Shown: positions 1-12,196, numbered from the stretch's first letter. The stretch: DNA of 64,000 nucleotides from Ephydatia muelleri (GCA_013339895.1 JABACO010000020.1:544054-608053); one strand, 5' to 3'. Notes: generated by a model not told the origin, from the sequence alone. Numbers and translations: made by a program.

Positions 1-920
1 GACCATGTTATCAGTACTTCGTGTGTTATGTGTCAGTTGAAAATCTCTGGTGAACCAGAGATGATGTATAGTCTCTGGTGAAACGGTTAACGGTTTCACA
101 CCCGTCATAAAGCATAGAGTTTTATTTAACCTCGGGGAGGGAGGGGGGTGAGAAGGGGGAGGAGGCGGGGTACTTCACTCTGATTTCTGGTTACTAGATT
201 CAGGTGTGACGTCTCACAAGCCTTTTTCAGTTTGGCACAACTCGTGTACATGCGTACATGCATACCGGTACAAATAAGCGCGCCGCTTCTTACTGATTGC
301 TGCTAAATTATACTGAATTCAATACACGTTTCATATTTGCACGGTAGCAACTTGTATGCAAAAGATCTGTAATAATTATGCATGCATATATACACACAAT
401 AGAACGTACGTAACGCCAGCTTTGCGATGAAATGTAGGGCTAATTCAAAATTCAGTGTCTTACCGCGGCCTGATACTCATGTGTTCTTATAAATAGCTGA
501 TACGTATATACATGTACTACTTGTTGACATAGCAACATTCCAGCGGGCTGCGGTCAATTAAAAAGTTCTGGAATTCCTTTTGTCACCGACTTTTTGCAGT
601 CACTTTCCCAGACCCTAGTTCTAGCGTAGCGGTGATGTAATCCATCCGCAGCTGTGACGTACTAGGGTCTGGGTACGAGACTAGGCCAACCGCTATAAAA
701 CCCGCACCTATAACGTGTTAAGGCAGAAACAAAAAAATCATTAAAACAAGATTGTAGGTATCTAATAATTATAAATTCGTAATTGCATAAAGTAATTCCG
801 GAATCCCTTGATTGCTTACTTTTTACACAATTTGATACTTAAGAAATCCTACATCTCCAATTTATTTATATTAAATTTTTATATCTTGTGCACTTACAAA
901 TTGCATATAAAGTTATAACA
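1..920. other. Non-coding, no gene recognised
   Basis: No ORF of useful length and no recognisable domain. About 610-690 holds a short inverted motif (CAGACCCTAGT ... ACTAGGGTCTG), and related sequence recurs near 8,000-8,045. Otherwise AT-rich unique-looking DNA. Confidence 0.6.
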
Positions 921-929
921 ATGTAATTT

Positions 930-2340
930 AGACGGAGGCACTGATGTTTAACTAGAGAAACACTGTTAGTTGTAACAGCATAATTGGGTAGAGGATTCCT
1001 TCATGGAATAATGCTATGACTAAAGGTAAGCAAGGCGGGCAACACCAGACCTGTGTACAAGGGTGCCCAAGAGTATTGTAGTGCGAGTAGTTTTGATGAA
1101 GAATTCAGCAAAAAGGAGGTCAACAACGTGATACTAACTGTTATGACATAGTGCTAAATCAAGAACTGCTCTTCAGTACTGTAATGATTCCAATTTAAAA
1201 TCCTTTAGCCAACAGGCAAATTCCATATATGGTGCATTTGCTCGTTCACAAAGTGAAGAAACTTTTGAGCCCTTTTAATGCAGTTTTGATCATTAACTAA
1301 CCAGGGGATTCCAGACAGGGCTACAGTTCAAGTATTGGACAAAAAACATTTGTACTAAAATAGAGTCTGAAGTAAAAAACATTTGAACAGTAACCAACAT
1401 TGACTACACGCTTTCAAGGCCAGATACACACAGTAAATACTTGAATTTACAACAGATGTTAAATGGACCCCAAGTTTCTAATAGAATCAACTACTCATCT
1501 AATGAGTATGTGAATATTCAAATTGCCATATAATACAATAAAGGCAATCTTAAATTGCCAGATATCTGACCAGAAGCAAAATCTTGCAGAAGAAAACCTA
1601 AATGAAGTACTCTCAAAATCATGACTTGCACAATAGATTTTGGTCTCATCAGCAAAATGTTTCAGCCTCACTGGATAATCAATGTAGTCTGAAGATCATT
1701 GACATACAACAAAAATAGAAGAGGACCTAGAACTGACACCTGAGGCACCTCACTAAGGACAAGTACTTGAGGCACATCAGTACTGTTGTAAACACACTGA
1801 GTATATTAGAAAGAAATGAGGAAATCGAAATCTGGCTTACAATTTGACAATTTGTTTATTATGCGATACTGATCGAAAGCTTTTGCAACATCTATATATA
1901 CAACATCCTTATGATTACCACCCCAAGTCCAGTCATTCAGACAAGCTAACATTCATATGCAGGAAGATTGGTAATAAAAACAAACTGATTGTCACAAAGA
2001 AGTTGATGCTCTATAAGATATTCTAGCATTGATTCCATAATTATTCTTTCCATAAGTTTGCAAGTTATGCTGATAAGAGGTTATTCCCTTGTTGAAAATA
2101 GGACAAACGTGAGAACCCTTCCACAAGGAAGGAACAATGACAGATTACTATGATCTTTAGAACAATTGGGTATAAAAATAAATCAGGTGAGCTATTGATC
2201 TTAGGAATACAGTAGAAAAAGCATCAGGAGTGTGAGGAGATTTTAAAGAAGGCCATCAATATTTTGCCATGTGTAAGATGATGCTGCCAACTGACACATT
2301 CTCTGGAATGTGGGATGGAAGATTAGAATAAATACCATTA
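930..2340 (-). mobile_element. Decayed LINE fragment (reverse transcriptase remnant), copy 1
   Basis: Read on the minus strand, broken frames spell a non-LTR reverse transcriptase. About 2,040-2,160 gives a segment like LWKGSHVCPIFNKG. About 1,682-1,750 gives VPQVSVLGPLLFLLYVNDLQ, the region before the catalytic motif. About 1,620-1,660 gives FADETKIYC, the position of the FADD box, here FADE. Stops and frame changes separate these pieces, so it is a dead fragment. A second, shorter relative lies at 8,830-9,870. The clade (CR1/Jockey-like or other) cannot be told by eye. Confidence 0.75.
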
Positions 2341-2882
2341 GAACTAGTAAATTAACTGAGCACAGTTCTCTCTATTTGATATAGCAATGAATCCATCTGG
2401 TTTGAAAAAGAGCTTGAATCTTTGGACAAACTTCCACTGTCAATAACCCTATGTTCCTTTGACATACAGTAAGCACCAACAGCTTTGTCATAGTCCTTAC
2501 ACACTTGTTGATGATTTGCCTTGTCAATATTATGACCCATCTAAGTCCAGCCATGACCCATTTAAGTTCAGCCATGACCACTAAGTCCACTGACCAAATC
2601 TGATTACCTTTCATGAATGTAAAGATAAAATCAATTACTTTCTAATTAATTAATGGGATAAGAATATACAACAATGTTTAATTGATTGGAATTTATAAAC
2701 TAACATTAACTTGATTAAAATTTATTTGCGTTTTATAGCAAAATAATTAATATTCAAAACAATAAACCAAACTTGAAAAACCACAATGCTTTTAAGACTT
2801 TTAATAACTCACTATCACATAATTTTAATACTAAATCTAATGGTGGTTTTTACTTCATTTCATAGTGGACTTATTAGAAAAG
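2341..2882. other. AT-rich spacer, nothing recognised
   Basis: Strongly AT-rich. Only short ORFs with no recognisable motif. It may include the upstream end of the LINE fragment at 930-2,340. Confidence 0.4.
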
Positions 2883-4212
2883 CTAATTAAAGTTTGTTAT
2901 CCAATCAACTTCTTCGATAGTTGGTGGGCTATGTCTCGCTCGGAGTCGCTGTTGCACTGCATCATTTTGCTGCTTAATTTCAAACAGTTCTTTCTCAGCT
3001 CTTGTAGCTCTCTCTGCTGCTCGTTGAACTTGTCTAATTTGCTGTTGCAATGCATCATTTTGCTGCTTAATTTCAAACAGTTCTTTCTCAGCTCTTGTAG
3101 CTCTCTCTGCTGCTCGTTGAACTTGTCTAATTTGCTGTTGCAATGCATCATTTTGCTGCTTAATTTCAAACAGTTCTTTCTCAGCTCTTGTAGCTCTCTC
3201 TTCTGCTCTTGTAGCTCTCTCTTCTGCTCGTTGAACTTGTTGTCTGATTTGCTGTTGCAACGAATCATTCTGCCACTGAATTTCCAACAGTTCTTTCTCA
3301 GCTCTTGTAGTTCTCTTTGCTTCCTGCAGCACACCTTCATGGTACCTCTCGCTTCTCTTCATCTCTCTGACCTGGGAGCAAATATCACTAGAGGAGGGTC
3401 TGTCCTTTTCGTCATAGCTCAAACACACCAGAGCCACCTTCAACAGAGGGTGAGATGGATCGATAAGGTTGATATGAGACTTGCGGCGCTCCGGTTCCAG
3501 AATGGGCACTTCGATCGGATGGAGGCCATACCGTGGATCGTTGATTCTCTTGCGAGGTGGCCCGGGAGCAGGAAACTTTCGTGTCAGCATCTGAACAGTC
3601 AGCACCCCATACGAGAAGCTATCCAACTTGTATGTCTGTCCATCTGCGCCTCTGGGGGCATGTAGGCTGCACACCCGGGCACCTGGGTGAGGCGGGACAC
3701 GTGCTGGTCACCTCCCAGCAGCTTGCACATGCCAAAGTCTGTGACCTTGGCCTTCCTCTCCTTGGTCAGGAGGACATTGTTGCTGGAGAGGTTGCGGTGG
3801 ATGATGTCGTTGGAGTGGAGGTAGGCAAGGGCCAGCGACACGTCGTGGCAGAGATTGACCTCGGTGTGGAAGGGAAGGGGAGGGGAGGAGGGAGTCTCTT
3901 CCAGCAAGGCGGTGAGGCTGGTGTCCAGCAGTTCCATGAGAAGGACCGGGTTCCCGGGGCCTTCTTCGTGGGTGCCGAGGTACTGGATGATGTGATTGAG
4001 CTAAGCATCTGGCACTCGTTGTGAAAGCTTTGAACGGTCCGTTCGCACGTGAGTACTGGGTGGAGTAGCTTGGCCGCGCACAATAGACCGTCGCATTCGG
4101 CCTTGCACACCATGCCGTAGGCCCCGCGCCCGATCTCCTGATCCTTGAAGATGCGAATCTTCTGAAAGCGGCATCCATTATTGTGGGACATGACAGAGCT
4201 CTCAAGCCTCAC
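2883..4212 (-). pseudogene. Protein kinase pseudogene with C-terminal coiled coil (sponge-type family)
   Basis: Intronless kinase-like sequence. In order: glycine loop GRGAYG, the VAIK-type lysine in LLCAAKLL, IIHRNLSSNNVLL (catalytic loop), VTDFGMCK (DFG intact), YMPPEA (APE-like), a C-lobe with YGVLTVQMLTRKFP, then a heptad-rich coiled coil of near-identical repeats (about 2,950-3,330, unit like RAEKELFEIKQQNDALQQQI). The frame breaks twice: near 3,985-4,000 between the N-lobe and IIQYLGTHEE, and near 3,650 after YMPPEA. The HRD aspartate is Asn. This layout resembles a kinase family expanded in demosponges (from memory). Two breaks plus the lost catalytic Asp favour a pseudogene. An assembly-damaged pseudokinase is possible. 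Confidence 0.75.
2945..3330 (-). repeat. In-gene tandem repeat coding a coiled coil
   Basis: About three near-identical units of 90-100 bp, plus a partial unit with short internal duplications, encode the charged heptad segment at the C end of the kinase-like sequence. The frame stays open through all units. Confidence 0.75.
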
Positions 4213-4334
4213 GCCTCAGAGTTCAATATCACGGTCTCACGCTGAAGTTTGGTCGATCTCACGATTTAGTCCGGGCTAGCTTACCAACTCCTCGAATGAA
4301 ATCCCCCCCTTTTTATTATTATTGGCGATTGACT

Positions 4335-5157
4335 TTAATATAACAATACAGATAAACAAGCACATAACATTTCAGTAGCCAGATAACACTTGAAAGAAGA
4401 GCCCTCACATTTGCCCTGACAAGGGTCATGCTCAGTCTCTGATATAGGGCTGTGACAGCTGCAGACTTTGGGCAGTTCTGTCGTGTGGCCAAGCGAGAGG
4501 CTAGCTGCGATAGTGCCCACTTGCTTCAGTGTCCCAACACCCATAAGTCTCCACAGCTATTAATTGGGATGCATATACCCAACCCAGTTCTGCACATTTG
4601 GAATCGTTGGCCTTATGCTTCCTCTCCTCTGCTGCAAAGGCTGCAGACCCTGCTGTCACACTCACTTCTGGTAAATTACTTGAGGTTAGCGGTGATGTGA
4701 CAGTAAAGTCAAATGCAACAGGCTTTCCCATCATCCAGTTTGCTGCCAGGACATCAGCTGGTCGCGTGTGGCGCTCCTCAGATGCAGAGCCATACCCAAC
4801 CTCCACCTGAGCACTTATGCAGGCTCTCCTACATGACTCTGCAAATGCATCCTGGAGCCTGTTGTGACGAATGACCACATCGCCCCCATGCTTACATGTC
4901 AAAGCATGGTGGCCCAAAGGGTCCAAAGAATGAGCTGGACAGTGAGGACATGTGGCACCCTGAGAGCCAGAGATATCAACACCGAGCCACCATTGTATGG
5001 CTGCTTGGAACTCTGAAGGCTCTAACTGTAGATTGAGACCAGGAGAAGGAGCTGTGGAAAGCCATGCTGCAGCATGGGGAGATGAAACTGATAAAAGGCG
5101 AGCTCTGCCAGGCAATGATGATTTAGAAAAAAGCTGTGCAAACATGCTGTCTTCCAA
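4335..5157 (-). mobile_element. Retroelement C-terminal fragment with zinc-finger and nuclease-like region, copy A
   Basis: A 218-residue open frame (4,501-5,157) contains CPHCPAHSLDPLGHHALTC followed by GGDVVIRHNRLQD, then RPADV and AFDFTVTSPL, and ends near VYASQLIAVETYG. I recognise this Cys/His cluster and the D-x-T-rich block from the C-terminal part of reverse-transcriptase-like repeat proteins in sponges and other animals. The second block may be a PD-(D/E)XK-type nuclease (inference). The frame shifts near 4,510 and continues in another frame to about 4,335. No reverse transcriptase domain lies next to it, so this is a 5'-truncated remnant. Confidence 0.65.
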
Positions 5158-5305
5158 TTTGTTAGAAAGTGATTGACAGTATTAAAATTAATGTTATAGT
5201 TATTTTATTATTAAGAAATATTATTGCATGTGTTAATATACATTACAATAATTCACAAATGCTAATTTACTAAAAGCTAAAACACCTAGCCTACCTACAC
5301 AAGTT

Positions 5306-5820
5306 TTAATTAACTGTCTTTCTTCCCATAATGGACCTAGCCACAGACCTCACCAGTGAGATGCTGAGGCAACCATAGATATCCCTGACAACTGAAGACT
5401 TGGGTCGACCTTGTCTTAGAGCCAGCAGAGTAGCCAAGCGAGAAAAAACACATTGTGCCTCTCTTCCCCAATTTCCAAACGTTTCCACGGCAAGAGGAAT
5501 GCATGACCATCCGAGTGCTTGGCATCTAGCATCCTAAGAGCCCTCTACCAACTTCAACTCGTACAGGTGAGCACGACGGCACAAATCAGCGATGATATTT
5601 CGCAAGCGGTTGTGTCTAATGACCACATCACCCCCATGTCTGCATGAAACTGCATGGTGGCCAAGTGGGTCCAAAGCAATGTCTGGACAAAAAGGGCAAG
5701 AGGATCTAGCAGTAGAGTTCATGCCAAGCCACCATTTCACCGCAGTATGGAACTCAGAAGAGTCAAGACCCACAGAAGGAACAACAGACAACCAAGGCTA
5801 GCATGAGCAGCAGAAGAGGA
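5306..5820 (-). mobile_element. Retroelement C-terminal fragment, copy B
   Basis: A second copy of the same family. 5,534-5,791 has CPFCPDIALDPLGHHAVSC and GGDVVIRHNRLRN. 5,306-5,488 has the terminal segment ETFGNWGREAQ...FSRLATLLALRQG. The middle (the RPADV/FDFTVTSPL block seen in copy A) is deleted, so the two parts are out of frame. Copy B keeps the C-terminal tail that is frame-broken in copy A. Confidence 0.65.
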
Positions 5821-5864
5821 AAGAAGACGTGCCCTTTTATTATTATTAATTTTATTTATAATAT

Positions 5865-6112
5865 TGTAGCATTCACACATAAGCAAAACTAAATTCCCCT
5901 GGAAATTGTAGAAACTGTTATTTTTCGTATAGCAAACCTTATTGATTTTTGCCGCTTGCCACATTCACTATTTATATGAGCCTTGTACTGTAGCAATTCA
6001 CTTAGCTTAGGCTCGTGAAGTCATTAGATGGCAAGCGGCAAAAATCAATAAGTAACAGTTTCTATATAATTTCCAGGTGAATTTTTACTGATGTGCGAAT
6101 GTGCTGCTGTGC
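5865..6112. mobile_element. Fold-back element (MITE-like)
   Basis: Imperfect inverted repeat with arms of about 85-95 bp. The left arm (about 5,868-5,962) reads through TGATTTTTGCCGCTTGCCA. The right arm (about 6,028-6,112) starts at TGGCAAGCGGCAAAAATCA and ends near CGAATGTGCTGC. The arms are separated by about 65 bp. No coding capacity. I did not identify a target-site duplication. Confidence 0.6.
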
Positions 6113-6194
6113 AAGCCGCTACTGTACTGTCCGACTACAAAGAAAGAAGAGCGTTGGGAACACGTACCACTGTTATGCAGCATCCAAATATAAG

Positions 6195-6780
6195 TTAGAT
6201 ACTGGAACCGAGGGATCTACGTGATTTAGAATACCCGAGGGCCCTGGGCTGTAGCGTCCCGAGCGTAGCGAGGGCGCTACTAAGGGCCCGAGGGTATTCT
6301 AAATCACGTAGATTACGAAGGTGACAGTATTTAGACTATAGCAACGCGCATGTTTACGTTTATAATTATATAGCACCCCTTGCTTTACGCGTTACAATTA
6401 TCTATACAGTGCGCAAGCGCAATTTCTCGTGTTAGCTTAGCAACGTTAAAACAGAGATATAGATTCCGAAATGGATTTTTGAGCGGTGAAAAACTCTAGT
6501 GTGCGCATATACCGTATTTATACATACACCTATTTATCGCATTACAATTATAAAATTTAACACTGTCATAAACGTATACGGCGTCTTCTAAGTGCCAGAG
6601 GGCGGCGGGTATTCTAAGTGCCAGAAGGCGGGTATTCTACGGTAGAATACCCGCCTTCTGGCACTTAGAATACCCGCCGCCCTCTGGCAAGGTTTCTACC
6701 GCATTTAGATACCCGCAATTGACCAATCATATTACGCGAATCACTTCCGCTATAGTCTAACAAGAAGTAACGGTGTATGC
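6195..6780. repeat. Pair of nested hairpins, probable fold-back repeat
   Basis: Two inverted repeats. About 6,211-6,313: the arms carry TCTACGTGATTTAGAATACC and its complement around a GC-rich centre. About 6,582-6,690: an almost perfect palindrome centred near 6,638, whose arms repeat GGGTATTCTAAGTGCCAGA. Both share the motif GGGTATTCTA, so they probably belong to one element family. Confidence 0.6.
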
Positions 6781-8829
6781 CACGGGATATAAGCTAGGCT
6801 CTTTTGAGATGAAAAAGCATCTGAAGAGCGTTGAAAACCATTTGAAGAGAAGTACTGGAAAACTCTCTGTCGACCCTTCTGCAGCAACCACCACATCGCT
6901 GCACCTGAAAAGCCATGTAGTAGCACATTCGTTCAGTTATAAAGTCCCCCCCCCCCTCCTCACCCCATGCAAGCAGAGCTATTTAGCTGCAACATGCATT
7001 GATGCAAAGTTTTTCACAATCATCAAATGCATCAGATACAGAGAGTTTGTTCTCCATTTTCAATGTGGAATCAACATAGTCTTGGATGGAAGTTTGAAGA
7101 TCGCACATCTTCTCTTGAGTCAGACCGAGAAATGTCACTGATAGCCTGCATGTCCTGATGTGTCATGTCTCAGCGATGACAACATAACTGGTATGAAAGG
7201 TATGATTTGTGAGCAGTAGAGGACGATTGTTCACTGAGATGATCATGCGTCACAACATGCATGGCTCCTCAGCTCCAGTGGTGCCTTCAGGAGCATGTTT
7301 CTACATCAAATACTGACCCTGCTCCTGTGCCTCTGTTCAGTTTTAGACTTGTTGGTGACAACATACATAAGACATAGTGAGGCCAAGACAAATGTGTATT
7401 GATCATCAAGCTACATCACTTCATCACTTCAAAGTCTAATGCAGCATCTATCAAACACTCTAAGGCTAGTTCAAGTTATACAGATGTAAACAGGTTTCTA
7501 CTCAGTGAGATGATTATGCTGCATTATATAAAAGCCGGTTATGATGAAAGCTGTGAGCCGCATACTACACATCAGAAATGTCCATGAAGGAAGTCTGTTT
7601 GGTAATTTGAAACTGAAATGGGACAGCCACATTGTTCAAATGTTGGAGTATAAAGATGAAAGCAGGCTGAACGACATAGTAGACATTTTGAATGAGTTGT
7701 ACGTTTCAATGGAAGCCTTTGACACAGCTGGATTCAGCAACTGTGATTGATGTTTGCCACTTTCACCACATTCCTCTTGGAGGCAATCAACTGACTGTAG
7801 CTAGAATCTGAGGCAGTTAGAGTGCATGGAGGAATGCTAAACTTTTAGAAGGGGTTGTGCATGTACCTGCTGGCTAGTCTAGTCTACATTTAATCCGACA
7901 TACGTTGTATAAAGCCCATATCAAATGCCTTTGGTTCATAACATTTTATAACATTGTAGGGGCCTGTTGTGAACTAAAATTAATATCAGTTCCACCAACC
8001 CACGTTCTAGCGTAGCCTTGATAAATCCATCCGGTCTGGATACGAAACAATAACTCCAGCAGCTCCAGCAGAATGGATAGAGCACCCTTGTGCTAACTCC
8101 AGTTTCTCTTCTGAGCAACAATGTAAACATATTGGATCATATTTCATCGAGTAATACCATTTCTCTGGGTCATTGCACTGCAAATCACGAACACAAACTT
8201 TGCTCAGCGCTACCAATGAAGGAAGCTCTAAATCATACGGACCATGAAGCTCCACGTATCAATATAGTGAGGTGCTTTCTGGTGATAGAAGTCATGGTAG
8301 GTGATATCAGGCATATTTTCACCACTGAACAAGAGTGAAGTTTAATTATCTGCGCATGCGCAGTCAGAAATATGGCATAATGGCAGCTTTTTTTTACCGA
8401 TGATCTTGTAACTGTATCCTGTAATTCACTGGACTTACTCTAATTACTGTAGTGGAATAAGGGGCTTCCCACAGTGATAGCAACTTCTTTTTGTGACCAA
8501 CCTCACCAACCATTGAGCAATGCATATCTTGTGCTTCAGGCTTCCTTTTGATCTGTGCTGCATCCAAAATAACACTTGCACTTGCTGTGTGACATGTGTA
8601 TTCTTCAGTGTTTTTTCTCATCTCCTTGATGCACTGGGGTCATTCCTTTCCCTTACAGTACAATAGGAACATGAAGTACTGGTGAATGTTCTAAAATTAC
8701 TAATGCGGTGAGTTCAGTACCCTGATGATTCATTCATGCAGTGATGTGTCCTACATGCAAAACACAAGTATTTGAAAATCCACGTATTATACAGAGGCAG
8801 ATGCACTTACACATGGCCTGCATAGTTAT
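6781..8829. other. No supported gene; scattered short ORFs
   Basis: The longest ORF (6,773-7,141 +, 122 codons) has a proline/homopolymer tract and no recognisable motif. A minus-strand ORF at 8,007-8,255 contains DPEKWYYSMKYDPICLHCC, which looks protein-like (Cys-His cluster, low-frequency residues) and may be a transposon-protein scrap. I cannot assign it. Confidence 0.35.
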
Positions 8830-9870
8830 ACTGATGTAATTAACACAGGAAAGACGGAAGCACTGTAGAAACACTGTTAGTTGTAACAGCATAATTGGGT
8901 AGAGAATGCCATAATGGAATAACACAATGACTAAAGGTAAGCAAGGCGGGCAACACCAGACCTGTGTACAAGGGTAGTGATTTTTGATGAAGAATTCAGC
9001 AAAAGGAAGGTCAATAACATGACACTAGATTTTATAACATAGTACTATACTGTAGTGATTCCAATTTAAAATCGTTTAGCCAACAGGCATATTCCATATA
9101 TGGTACATTTGCTCGTTTACAAAGTGAAGAAACGTTTGAGTTCTTAATCTTTAACTAACCAGAGGATTCCAGACAGGACTACAGTTCAAGTATTGGACGA
9201 AAAAAACTGATTAATAAAGTAGAGTCTGAAGTAGAAAAATATTTGAACAGTAACTATATGCTTTCAAGGCCAGATACATGCACACAGTAAATACTTGACT
9301 TTACAACAGATGTTAAATGGACCCCAAGATCTCTAATAGAATCAACTACTCAGAAATGTCTCACCTAATGAGTATGTAATTGCAAACTGCCATATGATAT
9401 AATAAAGGCAATCTTAAGTTGCCAGATATCTGACCAGGAGCAAAATCTTGCAGAGGACAACCTAAATGAAGTACTCTCAAATCATGACTTGCACAATAGA
9501 TTTTGGTCTCATCAGCAAAAAATTTCAGTTTCACCGGATAAACATACAAGAGGACCTAGAACTGACACCTGAGGCACCTCACTAAGGACAAGTATGTGAG
9601 ACACATCAGTATCGCAATGCAAACACACTGAGTATATTAGAAAGAAATGAGGAAATCGAAATCTAGCTTAGAAGATTTGCATAAGCTGACAATATGACAA
9701 TTAGTTTATTGTGAGATACTGATTGGCTTTTGCAAAATATATATACACAACATCCATATGAAGGTGATTACCACCCCAAGTCCAGTCATTCAGACGAGCT
9801 AACGTTAGTGTGCAGGTAGATTGGTAACATACCCACACTGATTGTCACAAACAAGTTGATGCTCTATAAG
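8830..9870 (-). mobile_element. Decayed LINE fragment, copy 2
   Basis: Closely parallels 930-2,030 with small deletions. Shared landmarks include AACACTGTTAGTTGTAACAG (930s and 8,870s) and the FADETKIYCASHD segment (minus strand, about 9,480-9,530). The RT motif before it is partly deleted at about 9,545. The copy is interrupted at 9,871 by a MITE (9,875-10,123). The sequence after the MITE continues like copy 1 at about 2,015-2,025. Confidence 0.7.
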
Positions 9871-9874
9871 ATAT

Positions 9875-10123
9875 GGGACAGTTTCCGCGAAAATTGCCCC
9901 ACGGTTAAAATGTTATAAAAATGCATCGCGTTTGAATCGCTATAACTTCCCAACGGATAACGCTATCGACTTCCTATTTTCCACACTTCATAGTGAAATG
10001 GTGTAATATGAAGTGTTGAAATAGGAAGTCGATAGCGTTATCCGTTGGGAAGTTATAGCGTTTCAAACGCGATGCATTTTTATAACATTTTAACCGTGGG
10101 GCAATTTTCGCGGAAACTGTCCC
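9875..10123. mobile_element. MITE with long terminal inverted repeats and 4-bp target duplication
   Basis: 249-bp near-perfect palindrome. It starts GGGACAGTTTCCGCG and ends CGCGGAAACTGTCCC, with arms of about 110-120 bp around a short centre near 9,990-10,015. It is flanked by ATAT at 9,871-9,874 and 10,124-10,127. LINE copy 1 has the unoccupied sequence CTATAAGATATTCTA (near 2,011-2,025) with one ATAT, which defines the insertion and the duplication. No ORF, so it would need a transposase in trans. Confidence 0.85.
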
Positions 10124-10127
10124 ATAT

Positions 10128-11079
10128 TCTATATAATCTAATTATGCAATTTTGCCATCCAGAAACTAGGTTTCAGATTGATGCAACAGCATAGAGATGT
10201 CATAATGAAAAACTGCCCTTTTCCAGTATATATGAAACAGTTCCAAGCAGCATGCAAACTGTCAAGTCTCATAATTTATTGTAGTCCTTTTATAGGTACA
10301 GCACTCAATGCACTGGTCATGTGTACTTGTTGCAATGAAGTATAAGTATATGTTATTTATGGCATGGGCAGTGTCCATACAACCCATAAGGATGAATCTA
10401 TTGCAAGTACTCATCCTTTTGCTTGTATTAGAGAAACTTCATGATGGTGAATATCACCTAAAGTGCAGTCATTCATATATTATCAGGTATGTTTTGCTTT
10501 CATCTATTGAATGTAAATATTTAATTCAATATTTGCATACCCTATGGCATGCAGATCCATTTTGCACTAGGCAACTCTATTGTGGCTTTGTTGTGTGAAC
10601 AAGAAAGGACTTGTATACAGAAAGATTTTGTCCTGATGAGAACTTCAGGCTCAGTAATGTACAAAACACAAGGGATATATTTTATAGAGCTATATTACCA
10701 GAAATGATTGGCAGACTACCCCATCAGATGTATGAATGAAGAGTACAAGCCTAAACACATTGCATGATACTCTGATGAAGATTGTGCCATTGTGAAGGTC
10801 CAGATGAAGGCACAATGGTTAGTTGTGACAACTTGAGTGCAAGTTTAAATGGTTTAATCTGTCCTGTCTCAAGTTATAAAGTCTGCACCAAATTCTAAAA
10901 TTTGGTACTGCCCAGACTGTAAGATAATTAAGTTTGGCTAAGAGATGAATTCTGAAATGATGAACAGAAGCAATGATCATGCATAAATGATATACTAATC
11001 AATGGATACAACTGATTCACACATGTTTATCAGTGCACCGGCAACATGAACTATCCTGTCTAAAGTTGTAACTGTTTCA
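10128..11079. other. No gene recognised
   Basis: A 96-codon ORF (10,308-10,598 +) has no recognisable domain. The rest is AT-rich without clear repeats. Confidence 0.4.
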
Positions 11080-12000
11080 ACCACTCAGTCTATCAATATT
11101 CATCATGTCAATGGCTGGGTAGCACTTAGCAAAGAAAATTTCTGCCTTATGTTACCAATAACTCTTTCCACATTAATACGAATGTTGGCAATTTGTCTTG
11201 ATTGTTCAACTTCAATGCCACTGAGTTGCTGCTTTCCTTTAGTGAAATCTATTTGCGCAGTACGATTCTATACTTACTCCTTGGTGTAAAATCCTCTGTC
11301 TGCTAGAATTGTATCTCCAGGCAATAGATGTTTTAACATTCAGCTCTGTTCTGTTCAATATTTGTCACTTACCCTTCCTCTCCAGCCTTCAGAAATAAAA
11401 CTTGCTGTCCCTTGTGGTGTGATACCAATCAAATATTTAACGGTATACATATATAGCATTTGTATGTAGAGAATGTCTGTGCTAGTGCAAAAAGGTTTGT
11501 TGGCTGCTCTATATACATGTATACAACACATCTAGGACAGTACTTCCTAAATTCATAGGCATAGTTTTCAGACTCAATCAAACCATGGTTTAGCTATATG
11601 TAGAGAATAGAACTAACATAACAGAATGTTCGAATAACAGTTGAAGTATGAATGCTGAACCCATATGCAATATCCCGCAGTGAAAGATTCAGTCTTAGCC
11701 TCATTAGTGTAACTATTAACTGCTGAGATGGTGTGAGCTTTCACAAATTTGAAAAGCACATTCAACAGTTTCCAAGAGCTAAGTCCTGTATAAAAACATA
11801 CATTTTTATTTTGAATTCATCCGAAACAAATGTGACTTGTATCCTAAGTATTTCAACTTCCTTTTTCAAACATTCTATTTCGTTCATCATACAGTCCATG
11901 GCCAGGGGTTTGGACCTCTTCTTCCATGCTGCTACATCGCGATTTGAAATGTCAGTTTGTATTTCAACAGAAACCTTGGCCGTGTCTTCACTATCATCAA
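11080..12000 (-). pseudogene. Decayed DDE_Tnp_4-type transposase (Harbinger/ISL2EU-like)
   Basis: Minus-strand pieces, N to C. About 11,870-11,960: a basic start and a coiled coil (MNEIECLKKEVEILRIQV). About 11,640-11,740: LTPSQQLIVTLMRLRLNLS followed by DIAYGFSIHTSTV, a helix-turn-helix block. About 11,270-11,440: [19 protein letters not shown], then GRVSDKY and LLPGDTILADRGF, the DDE core around the second Asp. About 11,110-11,240: [20 protein letters not shown], the last Glu region. Frames are broken and the first catalytic Asp region was not found, so it is inactive. Family naming is by motif memory. Confidence 0.7.
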
Positions 12001-12196
12001 GGTCTAGCGAAAAGGTCTACTACAGCATTAACGCCTGCTATCATTAGCTTTGCTCTCTTCTAGCTCTCTTTTGCGACTTCTTAGCACTCGAGCATATCAC
12101 CCCATGTTTACTGCACCTATCTCTCCTTTTCACTAGACCTTGATGATAGTGAAGACACTGACTGCCAAGGTTTCTGTTGAAATACAAACTGACATG
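11949..12196. repeat. Inverted repeat of about 58 bp arms
   Basis: The arm at about 11,949-12,007 (CAGTTTGTATTTCAACAG ... ATCATCAAGGTCT) recurs inverted at about 12,138-12,196. It lies at the N-terminal end of the transposase remnant and may be part of its terminal structure. Confidence 0.6.
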
